In this document: positions 15,776 to 23,212 of the stretch, piece by piece
Layout: each line of letters begins with the position of its first letter
Numbering within the stretch: position 1 is the stretch's first letter
Source of the DNA: Methylobacterium symbioticum
GTDB lineage: Bacteria; Pseudomonadota; Alphaproteobacteria; Rhizobiales; Beijerinckiaceae
Assembly: GCF_902141845.1 (NCBI RefSeq)
Contig: NZ_CABFPH010000060.1
Coordinates: forward strand, 1 to 32,629
DNA length: 32,629 nt
Direction: 5' to 3'
Notes under the pieces: model-generated
Told to the model about the DNA's origin: nothing
What the model saw: the letters and a program-made list of their open reading frames with translations, nothing else
The model's database searches: none
Position numbers and translations under genes: made by a program

Positions 15776-16287
15776 CTGTTATTGCCAAGACCGAGGCCAC
15801 GGATCAGGTCGCCGATCGGATCGATCTTCCCTTGCGTCGAAGCAGGCTCGCTCGGCTGCGAATCGGATTCTGATCCCGCCGTGCTCTGAGGGTTCAATGC
15901 GACTTGGCGCGTGGCGGCAACGTGGCGCGTGGCGACGGTGCGGCGCACCACCTTGCGCCCATGACCCGCCTCGGTCCGGCCGGGCGTCGCGGCAACCAGC
16001 GTCAGATCGGCCGGCACGAGCTGCACCATCACGCCATCGGGCGCCAGCACGGCCGTGGGCTCGGCTTTCATGAGGGCGGCGACATCGGGCAGCGCCGACG
16101 ATCGGCGCTGTGCCACCGGTCTGCTTGTCGGCGGATCGACCCAGGCCGTTGCTGCAGCGCTCACCGCGGGTCTGGTGGCAGGCCGCCCGGACCGCTCGAA
16201 ATGGCCCGGATGCAGAATGCCTGCGGCAGCCAGGAGGCCCAGCACGGCGATGCCCGTGACGGCGAACGTCGACCTGTAGTGTTCCAT
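15772..16287 (-). CDS. Hypothetical membrane-anchored or secreted protein
   Basis: A 171-residue protein starting at ATG 16287 (MEHYRSTFAVTGIAVLGLL). Residues about 7-25 form one hydrophobic segment (signal anchor or signal peptide). The rest is low-complexity, rich in Ala, Thr, Arg, Pro and Val, with a stretch ALMKAEPTAVLAPDGVMVQL that could be a short folded module, and an acidic/Ser-rich C-terminal tail ending GDLIRGLGLGNNS. No family recognised. An EcfG-like promoter match lies immediately upstream (16296-16320), which would give an almost leaderless transcript. Confidence 0.65.
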   Translation of the reverse strand: MEHYRSTFAVTGIAVLGLLAAAGILHPGHFERSGRPATRPAVSAAATAWVDPPTSRPVAQRRSSALPDVAALMKAEPTAVLAPDGVMVQLVPADLTLVAATPGRTEAGHGRKVVRRTVATRHVAATRQVALNPQSTAGSESDSQPSEPASTQGKIDPIGDLIRGLGLGNNS

Positions 16288-16295
16288 ATTGATAG

Positions 16296-16320
16296 AACGA
16301 ACGGCCAAGGTCATCGTTCC
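16296..16320 (-). promoter_or_regulatory. EcfG-type promoter match (GGAAC-N16-CGTT), minus strand
   Basis: On the minus strand GGAAC (16320-16316) is separated by exactly 16 bases from CGTT (16299-16296), the consensus for the alphaproteobacterial general stress sigma factor. The downstream start codon at 16287 is only 8 bases past the -10 element, so the transcript would be almost leaderless, or the match is chance. Confidence 0.4.
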
Positions 16321-16813
16321 GCTTGATGCGGATGTCAGAGCTGTGATTGCACGTCCCGCGCCAGCGCATCTTGGCCACAGTCGCGGAACGCGGCTCTCGC
16401 TCCCGGCTCTTCATGCGGCCGGCCAGCAACCGCGTCGCGACCTGGGTCGCTTGCGGCATCAAGTCAGCAAATTCCTGACGGAGCGGGACATTTATCCCGA
16501 TTTTTACCCTGCCTTTGCGCATCGATGGTGTGGGTCTTTAATGCCCCGCTCGGTGTCGGGAAGGTCAACCCGACGCGCGCGAGCGCTACCGACGTCGAGA
16601 TCGTGAGCGAAAACCAGAACCGCAGCATGTCCTGGTGCATCACCCGTGACGCACCGTTCAACACGTCCACTGGGTCTGCCGCGGCGCTCGGCAACGTTCT
16701 CGGCCCGCGATCCTCGCCGATGGCTCGCCGTTCTACTCTGCTCGCCCCTCGGAGAGCCTGCGAATCCCAACAGAGATCCGGCCCTCCGGTCGGAGATCAA
16801 GGAGGTATACTCG
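16321..16813. other. Intergenic stretch before the methyltransferase-like gene
   Basis: About 490 bases without a supported gene. It ends in a strong ribosome-binding site (AAGGAGG at about 16799-16805) for the gene starting at 16814. Frames open on both strands here look like shadows. Confidence 0.5.
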
Positions 16814-17650
16814 ATGCCGATCTCGCCCGTTCGTGTCTGGCGCGCCCTGCAACGCCGTGCCCTCCGGCTGACGCCTCTTCTCGACCTGAAGATCCGTTAC
16901 GACGCGTTCGAGCGGCCGCAATTCGCCTACGGGATCTACCATGCGGCGCTGCAGGCCAAGGCGCTGGGCTACCCGGCGATCAGCGCCATCGAGTTCGGGG
17001 TAGCGGGCGGCAACGGCCTTCTCGCCATGGAGCGGATCGCTGCCGAGATCGGCGAACGGCTCGGAATCCGGATCGAAGTCTATGGCTTCGATACCGGCCA
17101 CGGCATGCCCGGCGCTGTCGACTACCGTGACGCGCCTTTCATCTGGCGGGCCGGGCAGTTCCGCATGGATTTTGAGGCTCTCGCGGCCCGGCTGACGAGC
17201 GCCCGCCTGATCATCGATGATGTGGAGGTAGGCGTGCAGACCTTCCTCGCGGGTGATCCGGCCCCAGTGGGGTTCGTCTCGTTCGACATGGACTACTACT
17301 CGTCGACGCGCAAAGCGCTCACGCTCTGCGAGGCCGGCGATGTCCGCTTCCTGCCGCGGGCGTTCTTCTACTTCGATGACATCGTCGGTGACGATTACGA
17401 ATTGCACTGCGAATATATCGGCGAGCTGCTCGCGATCCGTGAATTCAACGACGCCCATCCCGGCATGAAGATTGCAGCCATCCATGGGCTGGCGAGCAAG
17501 CGGGCCATCCCTGACCATTGGCACGTCAAGACATTCATCCTGCACCGCTTCGAACACCCGCATTACTGCGAGTTCGTGGGCCAGCGGGCCGACTGGCAGA
17601 TGCCGCTCTCGCCCGCGCGAACGTGGCTGCGTTCCTGGCGTCCTGTCTGA
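16814..17650 (+). CDS. Class I SAM-dependent methyltransferase-like protein
   Basis: A 278-residue soluble protein. AIEFGVAGGNGLLAMERIA (58-76) is a glycine-rich SAM-binding loop, VYGFDTGHGMP (89-99) supplies the acidic end of strand 2, and VSFDMDYYSSTRKAL (155-169) has the D-x-D-x-Y-S-S-T pattern of TylF/macrocin O-methyltransferase-like and cephalosporin-hydroxylase-like proteins, where the aspartates help bind metal. FFYFDDIVGDDYE (about 187-199) may add acidic metal ligands. AAGGAGG sits eight bases before ATG 16814. No sugar or biosynthetic genes are next to it, so the acceptor is unknown. Confidence 0.75.
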   Translation: MPISPVRVWRALQRRALRLTPLLDLKIRYDAFERPQFAYGIYHAALQAKALGYPAISAIEFGVAGGNGLLAMERIAAEIGERLGIRIEVYGFDTGHGMPGAVDYRDAPFIWRAGQFRMDFEALAARLTSARLIIDDVEVGVQTFLAGDPAPVGFVSFDMDYYSSTRKALTLCEAGDVRFLPRAFFYFDDIVGDDYELHCEYIGELLAIREFNDAHPGMKIAAIHGLASKRAIPDHWHVKTFILHRFEHPHYCEFVGQRADWQMPLSPARTWLRSWRPV

Positions 17651-17775
17651 CCTTACTTGCTATCTCTCGTGATCCGGAGCGGGCTCCAGGCGAGGAAGCC
17701 TGACGTCGAACGGGTGCGGGGCGCAATCTCCCGCTGGATGCAGGTCCTGCATCGCCCTCCGACGAGCGAGTCAGG

Positions 17776-17943
17776 TCAGCCGACCGCGACCATCTCGCGA
17801 TCGCGCACTGTGCACAGGGCGAAGTTCCTGAACCCGAGACCGAATTGCCAGAAGAACTCGTGTTCGCCCGCGACGACGTACAAGCCGAAGCCATCAAGTT
17901 CGAAGTGGATTTGAGATCCGATCTGACCAGAGAAGCCGTTCAT
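17776..17943 (-). CDS. Small hypothetical protein
   Basis: A 55-residue protein (MNGFSGQIGSQIHFELDGFG at the start) rich in Phe and Gly, with alternating hydrophobic residues suggesting beta strands. GAGG lies about 11 bases before ATG 17943. Upstream is an unusually AT-rich segment (about 17980-18035) that could hold its promoter. No known domain. Confidence 0.55.
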   Translation of the reverse strand: MNGFSGQIGSQIHFELDGFGLYVVAGEHEFFWQFGLGFRNFALCTVRDREMVAVG

Positions 17944-18489
17944 CAGCAAAACCTCGCGTCTGTGCGAGGTCTGTCGTATCATATTTACAGATCCTTAAAA
18001 GGTATTGATAAATTTTAGGTAAATCAAAGGTAAACGACCACCCTGCCGACAGTCTCTCGATTGACGGGCAACGGCGATTCCTCCCCTCGCCTTCCCTCAG
18101 CACACAGTGGCCAACTGTTGAATATTCGCCCGTCGGTCGCCGATCGGATACGGGCAGAAACCCCGCCGCGGGCCTGAATTCCACGGGTTTCCTTTACAAG
18201 AGAAAGCATCGGCGCCACGCTGAACAAGTGCGAGTGCATCCTGCTGATCGCCGCGATGAACGCGTCGGAAGCCTCTGTCGGAGAGCTGATTGTATCGCCC
18301 AAGGAAGGCCTCGACCTCGTCGAGCCTGCCCGGGCGGTCGTCGGATAGGGCCTGGATATGCGCATGGGTTCGGGCCTTCCCGGCCACGCCGTTCGGCCGG
18401 TCATTGCGCTCCCGACTGCCATCGCGCTCGTGCTGCTCCGCCCCGATGACGTCCACCCGGAGCCGATCCCGACGACGGTGCGATCAGGA
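17944..18489. other. Intergenic stretch with an AT-rich segment
   Basis: About 545 bases with no well-supported gene. The AT-rich part (about 17980-18035) stands out from the GC-rich surroundings and probably holds the promoter of the gene at 17943. The remaining open frames switch reading frame when the most protein-like pieces are followed (for example FLGRYNQLSDRGFRRVHRGD, minus strand near 18300), so a decayed gene is possible. Confidence 0.45.
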
Positions 18490-18560
18490 ACGGCTCTCAG
18501 TCCTTGCTTTGCCGCACGCGCCTTCGCCGAGCCGGCGTCTCCTTCGACCGAGCGCTCGCC
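18490..18560 (+). repeat. Dispersed ~70-bp repeat, copy D
   Basis: ACGGCTCTCAGTCCTTGCTT, then GCACGCGCCTTCGCCGAGCC, then GGCGTCTCCTTCGACCGAGC and GCTCGCC. It lies just past the 3' end of the minus-strand gene that stops at 18569. Confidence 0.65.
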
Positions 18561-18568
18561 ATTCATCC

Positions 18569-18910
18569 TCAATGCTTCGAGCGACCGAGCCACGCCGAGA
18601 TCGGATCGAGGACATAGGCTGCGACCGAGGATGCCCAGCCGTGCGAGCGTGTGGGCGCGGGTTGGTCACGACGCGGAGCACCAGGGGCCTGCGCAGCCAT
18701 CACGGCCGCGACATAGGTGTCCTCGCGCTCCTGGCACTCATCGAGGGCGTTGCGCTGGTCGCCCGCCTGACTCTGGCCGGCGGGCTGGTGCATATAGGCC
18801 TCGCGCAGGCAGCGGTGCCAGGCCTGCTCGATCCGCCGCAACTCATCCTGCGCCAAGCCAGGACTGGCGCTCATGAGGATGGCGAAGAGGCTGAGCACCG
18901 ACTTCTGCAT
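18569..18910 (-). CDS. Small secreted hypothetical protein
   Basis: A 113-residue protein starting at ATG 18910 with a clear signal peptide (MQKSVLSLFAILMSASPGLA, cleavage after GLA). The mature part has a helical region with two cysteines (AWHRCLREAYMH and ALDECQEREDTY) about 27 residues apart that could form a disulfide, then a proline-rich linker and a tail ending LGRSKH. No known family. It lies about 150 bases downstream of a string of small same-strand genes. Confidence 0.65.
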   Translation of the reverse strand: MQKSVLSLFAILMSASPGLAQDELRRIEQAWHRCLREAYMHQPAGQSQAGDQRNALDECQEREDTYVAAVMAAQAPGAPRRDQPAPTRSHGWASSVAAYVLDPISAWLGRSKH

Positions 18911-19064
18911 GGCGGTGATATCGCCGGTTTCGCCAAGCGGAGCAAGAACGAAAAGGCAACAGTTTCGGCCGGTCGGTAGGACGGTGACGACCGCTTCGGC
19001 AGCCCGGTCCGCTGCGCCGCCGACCCTCTCGGTTGTCCGGGCGGCAGGCAGGCATTCGATCGCT

Positions 19065-19283
19065 TCATGCGCCGCCAATCTTCAGAAGGGCCAGGCTGCC
19101 TCGGCCGGCTCGGCGGGATTGGCATCCGCGTCGAGCCGTTCGCCCGACAGCTGTGATGAACGCCTCGTTTCGAAGCGGGTCCGTGTCGCTGAGGGCCTGG
19201 ACGCTCGTCACCCGCAGCAAGTGCCGGCCGCCATCGCCGTCCTGAACCTGCAGGCAGCTGCCCACGCGTCGGACGGCCGCCAT
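19065..19283 (-). CDS. Small basic hypothetical protein
   Basis: A 72-residue protein (start MAAVRRVGSCLQVQDGDGG) with a predicted beta-rich first half (HLLRVTSVQALSDTD) and a basic tail. It starts 17 bases after the stop of the upstream gene, so it is probably in one operon with it. No function recognised. Confidence 0.55.
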   Translation of the reverse strand: MAAVRRVGSCLQVQDGDGGRHLLRVTSVQALSDTDPLRNEAFITAVGRTARRGCQSRRAGRGSLALLKIGGA

Positions 19284-19300
19284 TGTTCCAAGTCTCTTGA

Positions 19301-19552
19301 TCAGGTCCCCAGGCTCTCGGCGAAGTCGTCCGGCACCTCGCCGAACTGCCCGAGGATCGTCGCGCTTTCCAGCTCACCCGTCTCATCGTCGGCCACGATC
19401 TTGAGCGCTGCCGTGCCAGGCAGGCGCGCGGCCATGGCCTCGGCCCTCTTCAGTGCTCCCCATTCGGTCGCCGCGAGTTCGGGCCGGTCGGGCCGCAGGC
19501 GCTTGCGGTGAAGGCTGAAGGTCTGGACCAAAAACGTCGTCTTGATTGCCAT
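19301..19552 (-). CDS. Small hypothetical protein
   Basis: An 83-residue soluble protein, MAIKTTFLVQTFSLHRKRLR at the start, then an Ala-rich helix (EWGALKRAEAMAARLPG) and a strand-turn-strand (AALKIVADDETGELESATIL). AGGAA lies six bases before ATG 19552. The layout suggests a small alpha/beta protein that reads out or modifies a query such as a residue-level value; no named family is recognised. It is the middle gene of a closely spaced minus-strand trio. Confidence 0.65.
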   Translation of the reverse strand: MAIKTTFLVQTFSLHRKRLRPDRPELAATEWGALKRAEAMAARLPGTAALKIVADDETGELESATILGQFGEVPDDFAESLGT

Positions 19553-19566
19553 GCTCGATTCCTCAC

Positions 19567-19827
19567 TCACGCGGCCCGCTTTGTCAGGCCGGCTCCTCGA
19601 CGGTCAGGATGAGCGCGCCGACCGGCCGCGTCATACACATCCACCATCCAGGCCGACCCATCCAGACGGTCGGAGACGCGCCCCATCACGGGGTGCGCCG
19701 CTTTCACCGCTTCGATGCGCAGATCCGCGCGTCCGTGCAGGTCGCGACCGGCCTGATCGAGCATGGTGTGCTCTCGGCCGACGCACTGGAAGCGGTCAGT
19801 GCTCGCCCGCAGTCTCAAATCCGACAT
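19567..19827 (-). CDS. Small hypothetical protein
   Basis: An 86-residue protein (MSDLRLRASTDRFQCVGREH at the start) with a helix LDQAGRDLHGRADLRIEAVKAA and a strand GSAWMVDVYDAAG. It stops 14 bases before the next start, and begins 52 bases after the SpeE-like gene, so these genes form a likely transcription unit. GAGG lies somewhat far upstream of ATG 19827. No family recognised. Confidence 0.55.
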   Translation of the reverse strand: MSDLRLRASTDRFQCVGREHTMLDQAGRDLHGRADLRIEAVKAAHPVMGRVSDRLDGSAWMVDVYDAAGRRAHPDRRGAGLTKRAA

Positions 19828-19879
19828 CACCGCGCGATTCGCCTCGGGTTCGCGGCCGGCGACGCAGCGCGGATGCACG

Positions 19880-20566
19880 TTATGGGACGGCCGAGGGGCC
19901 TTGCATCGCGATCCAGACGACGTGGCGCGGCCCACTGTTGCCGCTTGCCGGGATCCGGGCTTCCTCGACCGAGAAGCCGTGGCGCTGCAATCGGGCCTTG
20001 AACTTCCGGTCGGGCGAACCGGACCAGACCGCGAGGACCCCGTCGGGTTTGAGGGCCCAGCGCAGCCGCTTCAAGCCCCATTTGTCGTAGAGCCGATCGT
20101 TGCCGCGGCGCATCAATCCTTCCGGTCCATTATCGACGTCGAGCAGGATGGCATCCCAACCGGACGCCTCGGATTGGATGAGGCGATTGACGTCGGCTTC
20201 GCACAGCTGGACGCGCGGATCGTCGAGACAGGTGCCGAAGACCTCGGACAGCGGCCCCCGAGCCCAGGCGGCCACGGCCGGCACCAACTCGGCCACCACG
20301 ACCTGGGCCTGCGGCCCGAGTGCACGCAGCGCCGCGCGCAGGGTGAAGCCCATCCCGAGTCCTCCGATCAGGACGCGCGGGGCGGGCCGGTGCGAAAGGC
20401 GTGCGCACGTCAGCGCGGCCAGGGCTTCCTCCGAGTTGCCGCGGGTGCTGTTCATCAGCTCGACCGCATCGACGACGATCGAGAACTCGTTGCCTTTCTG
20501 CATGAGTGCCAAGCTCTTGCCGCCACCGGGCACGTCGCCGGTGTCCAGGTGCACCCAAGCGCTCAT
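19880..20566 (-). CDS. Spermidine synthase-like (SpeE-fold) protein
   Basis: A 228-residue soluble protein with a Rossmann-type nucleotide fold: VLIGGLGMGFTLRAALRALG (the G-x-G-x-G loop), VVVAELVPAVAAWARGPL (acidic end of strand 2), and WDAILLDVDNGPEGL (strand 4 with D-x-D). These match the polyamine aminopropyltransferase/SAM-methyltransferase superfamily in the form common in alphaproteobacteria, which lacks a clear N-terminal beta domain. Whether it makes polyamines or methylates another substrate is not known. AAGAG lies before ATG 20566. Confidence 0.8.
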   Translation of the reverse strand: MSAWVHLDTGDVPGGGKSLALMQKGNEFSIVVDAVELMNSTRGNSEEALAALTCARLSHRPAPRVLIGGLGMGFTLRAALRALGPQAQVVVAELVPAVAAWARGPLSEVFGTCLDDPRVQLCEADVNRLIQSEASGWDAILLDVDNGPEGLMRRGNDRLYDKWGLKRLRWALKPDGVLAVWSGSPDRKFKARLQRHGFSVEEARIPASGNSGPRHVVWIAMQGPSAVP

Positions 20567-20729
20567 GGAGACTCTTTCGGATGGTCGCAGCTTCAGGTGA
20601 AGCTGGGAGAGAGAAGGGAGGTCAGCCCCGGACGACAGCCCCGGATCTGTTCGTCAAGCCTGCGCATGGCCTGCGGCCCGTGCGCGCGCAGGCGTTGCCG
20701 TGCCAGCACGGCTGCGCTTATCAGTCCCC

Positions 20730-20981
20730 ATGGCAAAGCGCATCAAATCACTGCCGCAGGAACGCGGCTCCGTGCTGTTCGACATCGTCTACACGGATGG
20801 CAGCCGCGCATCGAACCGGCGCGTTCCCGTCGAGATCCTTGGAGGCCTGGATGGCGACGCGCCGGCTCAGCAACTCATAGCCGAGCAGGATCAGGCCATT
20901 GCCCAGAAGTCGGGGCGCCCGGCGCGCGAGATCCTGAGCCTGACGCGCTCACCGCTCCCCAGCCCAAAACCCGCCACCTGA
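20730..20981 (+). CDS. Small hypothetical protein
   Basis: An 83-residue protein (MAKRIKSLPQERGSVLFDIV at the start) whose first half predicts a beta-hairpin (SVLFDIVYTDGSRASNRRVP) and second half a helix (QQLIAEQDQAIAQKSGRP). It is divergent from the SpeE-like gene and followed by a strong hairpin (21033-21061). No family recognised and no clear ribosome-binding site. Confidence 0.6.
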   Translation: MAKRIKSLPQERGSVLFDIVYTDGSRASNRRVPVEILGGLDGDAPAQQLIAEQDQAIAQKSGRPAREILSLTRSPLPSPKPAT

Positions 20982-21032
20982 TAGCATCCCTCGCCTGCCG
21001 GCGAGCGATCTCGGTCACCGATTGAGGTCTGC

Positions 21033-21061
21033 CCCTCCCGATCGCATTGCGATCGGGAGGG
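21033..21061 (+). terminator. Strong hairpin, possible terminator
   Basis: Perfect 13-base arms (CCCTCCCGATCGC at 21033-21045 and GCGATCGGGAGGG at 21049-21061) with a 3-base loop ATT. It follows the small plus-strand gene by about 50 bases and faces a minus-strand gene that ends at 21299. No T-run follows, so it may be a bidirectional or factor-dependent end. Confidence 0.5.
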
Positions 21062-21298
21062 TCTCGGGGGGCTGGCTGTGACGCGCTCTCTTTCGCCGCG
21101 TGGATATCCAAACCGACGAAATCGGCTCGGCGGGCGAAATCCGTGGAGGGCCGCGGCCTGCCTGGCTGCGCCCGGGACCCGACACCCACCTCCGACGCCT
21201 CGTGGCCGCAAAGGCCGGCGCAGGCGCCGCTCGAGCGCGGACTTCGTGGATCCTGGCCTTCGACCTAGGATCGGCGGCAGATCCGGAGGCTCAGATCC

Positions 21299-22114
21299 TC
21301 ATCGCCGCTGAGCACGGGCGGTCGCCGCCGTGATGGCGAAGCGCATGTATTCGACACCCTCCTGAACCAGCGCGATCGGCACGCGCTGCGTCGCCCCGGC
21401 ATGAGCCGCCAGGGCCTCGCGAATGACCGTGTGCCAGCGCGCCGGGTGCGCAGCGAGGGCGTGCCGGCCACCGCCTGACTTCGAGACGACGCCGTCGGTT
21501 TCCAGGGCGCAGGCAATGCGCGCGACCCCGAGCACGCCCCAGGCCAGGGACTCGGCGTTGGCATCCTCGCCGGCTGCCTTGGCAGCGAGGGCAGCCTCGG
21601 CCTGCTCGATCCAGGTCAGCCAGTATCCCTGCAGATTCCCGATCTGATAGGCGCGCAGGGCGTCGCCATCGTCGGCGATGCCGAGCGCGGCGGGTGGCGG
21701 CCCCGACACGGTTCGGCCGTGGCGCGCAAGGCAGCGCCAGACAGCCGGGTTGACCTCCCGGCAGATCTCGCCGGTCCGGAGGCGACCCTGCAGGCTGAAC
21801 GGCCAGGGCGCATACGCCGTCGGCACCCGCTTGAGCGCATTGGCGGTCAGGTAGACGCCATCGAAGTTGGGGCCGCCGACCTCCGCCAAGCCGATATGCA
21901 GGCGTTCGAGCGCGGCACATTCCTCCGCGGTGGGCTCACGATCCAGCACCGCGACGAAATCGATGTCGCTCATTCCGGGTCGGAAGTCGTCCAGGGCAAC
22001 CGATCCGACGAGGTACAATCCTTTGACGGATGGCATCGACTGAGCGGTCAGACGCCGCCGGACATCCATGATCACCGTTTCGACGGCGGCGGGGAGCGGG
22101 ACCGCGAGGCTCAT
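21299..22114 (-). CDS. AadA-like nucleotidyltransferase
   Basis: A 271-residue protein. YLVGSVALDDFRPGMSDIDFVAVLD (residues about 34-58) carries the nucleotidyltransferase signature GS...D-x-D with Asp50 and Asp52, which bind Mg-NTP. The C-terminal helical half (with GNLQGYWLTWIEQAEAAL and GVLGVARIACALETDG) matches the aminoglycoside adenylyltransferase C-terminal domain. It may inactivate streptomycin or spectinomycin, or have another chromosomal role. ATG 22114 follows GGAG at 8 bases spacing; another in-frame ATG at 22132 has AGGA closer. No mobile element or integron site is adjacent. Confidence 0.8.
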   Translation of the reverse strand: MSLAVPLPAAVETVIMDVRRRLTAQSMPSVKGLYLVGSVALDDFRPGMSDIDFVAVLDREPTAEECAALERLHIGLAEVGGPNFDGVYLTANALKRVPTAYAPWPFSLQGRLRTGEICREVNPAVWRCLARHGRTVSGPPPAALGIADDGDALRAYQIGNLQGYWLTWIEQAEAALAAKAAGEDANAESLAWGVLGVARIACALETDGVVSKSGGGRHALAAHPARWHTVIREALAAHAGATQRVPIALVQEGVEYMRFAITAATARAQRR

Positions 22115-22560
22115 GGCATGAGCTCCTGGCATGAATTCCTGGCACGGACCCCTGGCTTCAACGCCAGCACATCGAGCGGCGGGATCGGCGACGCGCGTCG
22201 CGAGCAGTCTGGCCCAGACCTTGGCAGTAGCGTGACGACGGTTTCGACGGCCACAAGGCCGGTCAGGATCGATCAGCGGCTGCGATGGCCGCCTCCGCAT
22301 CGTCGGAACCCTGCCTGGAAACAGGCCGGCGGAAACGCGTCTCGAACCACAGCGCGGCGCGCGACCGAAGTCGGGCATCCTGAGGACGGCCCGCGCTTCA
22401 CCGTGCCGGCCTTTCGGTGATCGTCCGCAAGATCGCCGAAGCGGGTTTCGGCGCCGACGCAATGACAAGCAGCGATTGCTCCATCCGCACGATACACAGG
22501 ATGGTCCGGTCCATCGAGGCTGGGGAAGCTGTCTCCCTGGCACGGCCGTCGCACCTGAGA
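22115..22560. other. Intergenic stretch upstream of the AadA-like gene
   Basis: About 450 bases without a supported gene; with the following repeats and hairpin the gene-free region runs to 22907. The open frame on plus 22417-22623 runs into repeat E and is therefore not credible. Confidence 0.5.
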
Positions 22561-22631
22561 GAACTCTCCGGCGAAGTGGATGCCCGGTTCGGCGAAAGAG
22601 AGCGCGTTGAAACAAAGACTTAGAGCCATTT
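22561..22631 (-). repeat. Dispersed ~70-bp repeat, copy E (reverse)
   Basis: The best-preserved copy. Its reverse complement reads GGCTCTAAGTCTTTGTTTCA, ACGCGCTCTCTTTCGCCGAA, CCGGGCATCCACTTCGCCGG, AGAGTTC. It lies 28 bases before a perfect hairpin (22659) and is followed by copy F in the opposite orientation. Confidence 0.8.
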
Positions 22632-22658
22632 TCGATGGAAGCGCGATCGGGAACGGCT

Positions 22659-22702
22659 TTAGAGCATCTTCCGTAATCCAAGGATCATGGAAGATGCTCT
22701 AA
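22659..22702. repeat. Perfect 14-base inverted repeat between two repeat copies
   Basis: Arms TTAGAGCATCTTCC (22659-22672) and GGAAGATGCTCTAA (22689-22702) flank a 16-base spacer that itself contains a short inner stem (ATCC/GGAT). It lies between reverse copy E and forward copy F, so the region is a head-to-head repeat pair around a cruciform-capable palindrome. It may be part of the element or its insertion junction. Confidence 0.7.
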
Positions 22703-22766
22703 CCGGTTGACGATGCAGTATTTTATTTCGCCGAACCGACATCCACGTCCGCGGAAAATGCGATGG
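22701..22766 (+). repeat. Dispersed ~70-bp repeat, copy F
   Basis: AACCGGTTGACGATGCAGTA, TTTTATTTCGCCGAACCGAC, ATCCACGTCCGCGGAAAATG, CGATGG. The central TTTCGCCGAACCG motif is shared with copy E. Confidence 0.7.
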
Positions 22767-22831
22767 TCCATGATCGCAGAACGCGATCCGCGCATGCCAG
22801 GACTGTGATCCGAAAATACCACCGCTGCGCA

Positions 22832-22856
22832 GGAACCTGTTTGCGCACAACCCGTT
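22832..22856 (+). promoter_or_regulatory. EcfG-type stress promoter (GGAAC-N16-CGTT)
   Basis: GGAAC at 22832-22836 and CGTT at 22853-22856 with a 16-base spacer match the consensus for the EcfG (general stress response) sigma factor of alphaproteobacteria. It lies 51 bases before the GTG of the first gene of the stress island. Two CsbD-family genes and a membrane protein follow, and CsbD genes are often stress-induced, so the position makes sense. Confidence 0.65.
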
Positions 22857-22907
22857 TGTGCCCCGCTGCCGTCTAGGCAGTCATGGGCCCGAAGGAGCGG
22901 TGCAGGC

Positions 22908-23153
22908 GTGACGGCAGATGTCGATGGCCATGACCTGAGGCAGAGGATCGCCGGCCTGAGCGAAGGCGTGATCGTGGTCGAGCCCGACGACGGGGCCATG
23001 ACCGAACGCGCGCAATCGACGTCCACCGATCAGGTCGAGGGCTCGCTGAAGGATGCCATCGGCACATCGCCCCGGAATGTCCGGATCGAGGTCGAGCGCA
23101 AGGTTTCGACGCGCCAAACGCAGCGCCCCAAGGCGGCTCCGCGCCTCGACTGA
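22908..23153 (+). CDS. Small acidic hypothetical protein
   Basis: An 81-residue protein from GTG 22908, preceded by GAAGGAG at about 10 bases spacing. It starts MTADVDGHDLRQRIAGL and contains DQVEGSLKDAIG, which resembles a CsbD repeat unit (KVEGKVKEAVG). The C terminus is basic (EVERKVSTRQTQRPKAAPR). It is the first gene after the EcfG-type promoter. An opposite-strand frame of similar length exists, but the plus-strand start and neighbours support this one. Confidence 0.5.
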   Translation: MTADVDGHDLRQRIAGLSEGVIVVEPDDGAMTERAQSTSTDQVEGSLKDAIGTSPRNVRIEVERKVSTRQTQRPKAAPRLD

Positions 23154-23212
23154 GCCGAGGCAGACCGAGCCCTTGAGCACGGTACTCACCCCCATACCGA
23201 ATGGAGGACGAC

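Noticed and set aside
18024..18593. Long minus-strand frame near copy D of the dispersed repeat
   Set aside because: Serine/arginine-rich, overlaps a repeat, and the most protein-like segments lie in different frames. At best a decayed gene.
21299..22114. AadA-like gene as part of an integron cassette
   Set aside because: No attC-like site, integrase or cassette neighbour is visible; flanking repeats are of the chromosomal dispersed type.
22417..22623. Plus-strand 68-codon frame before the stress island
   Set aside because: Its last third runs into repeat copy E and there is no ribosome-binding site.
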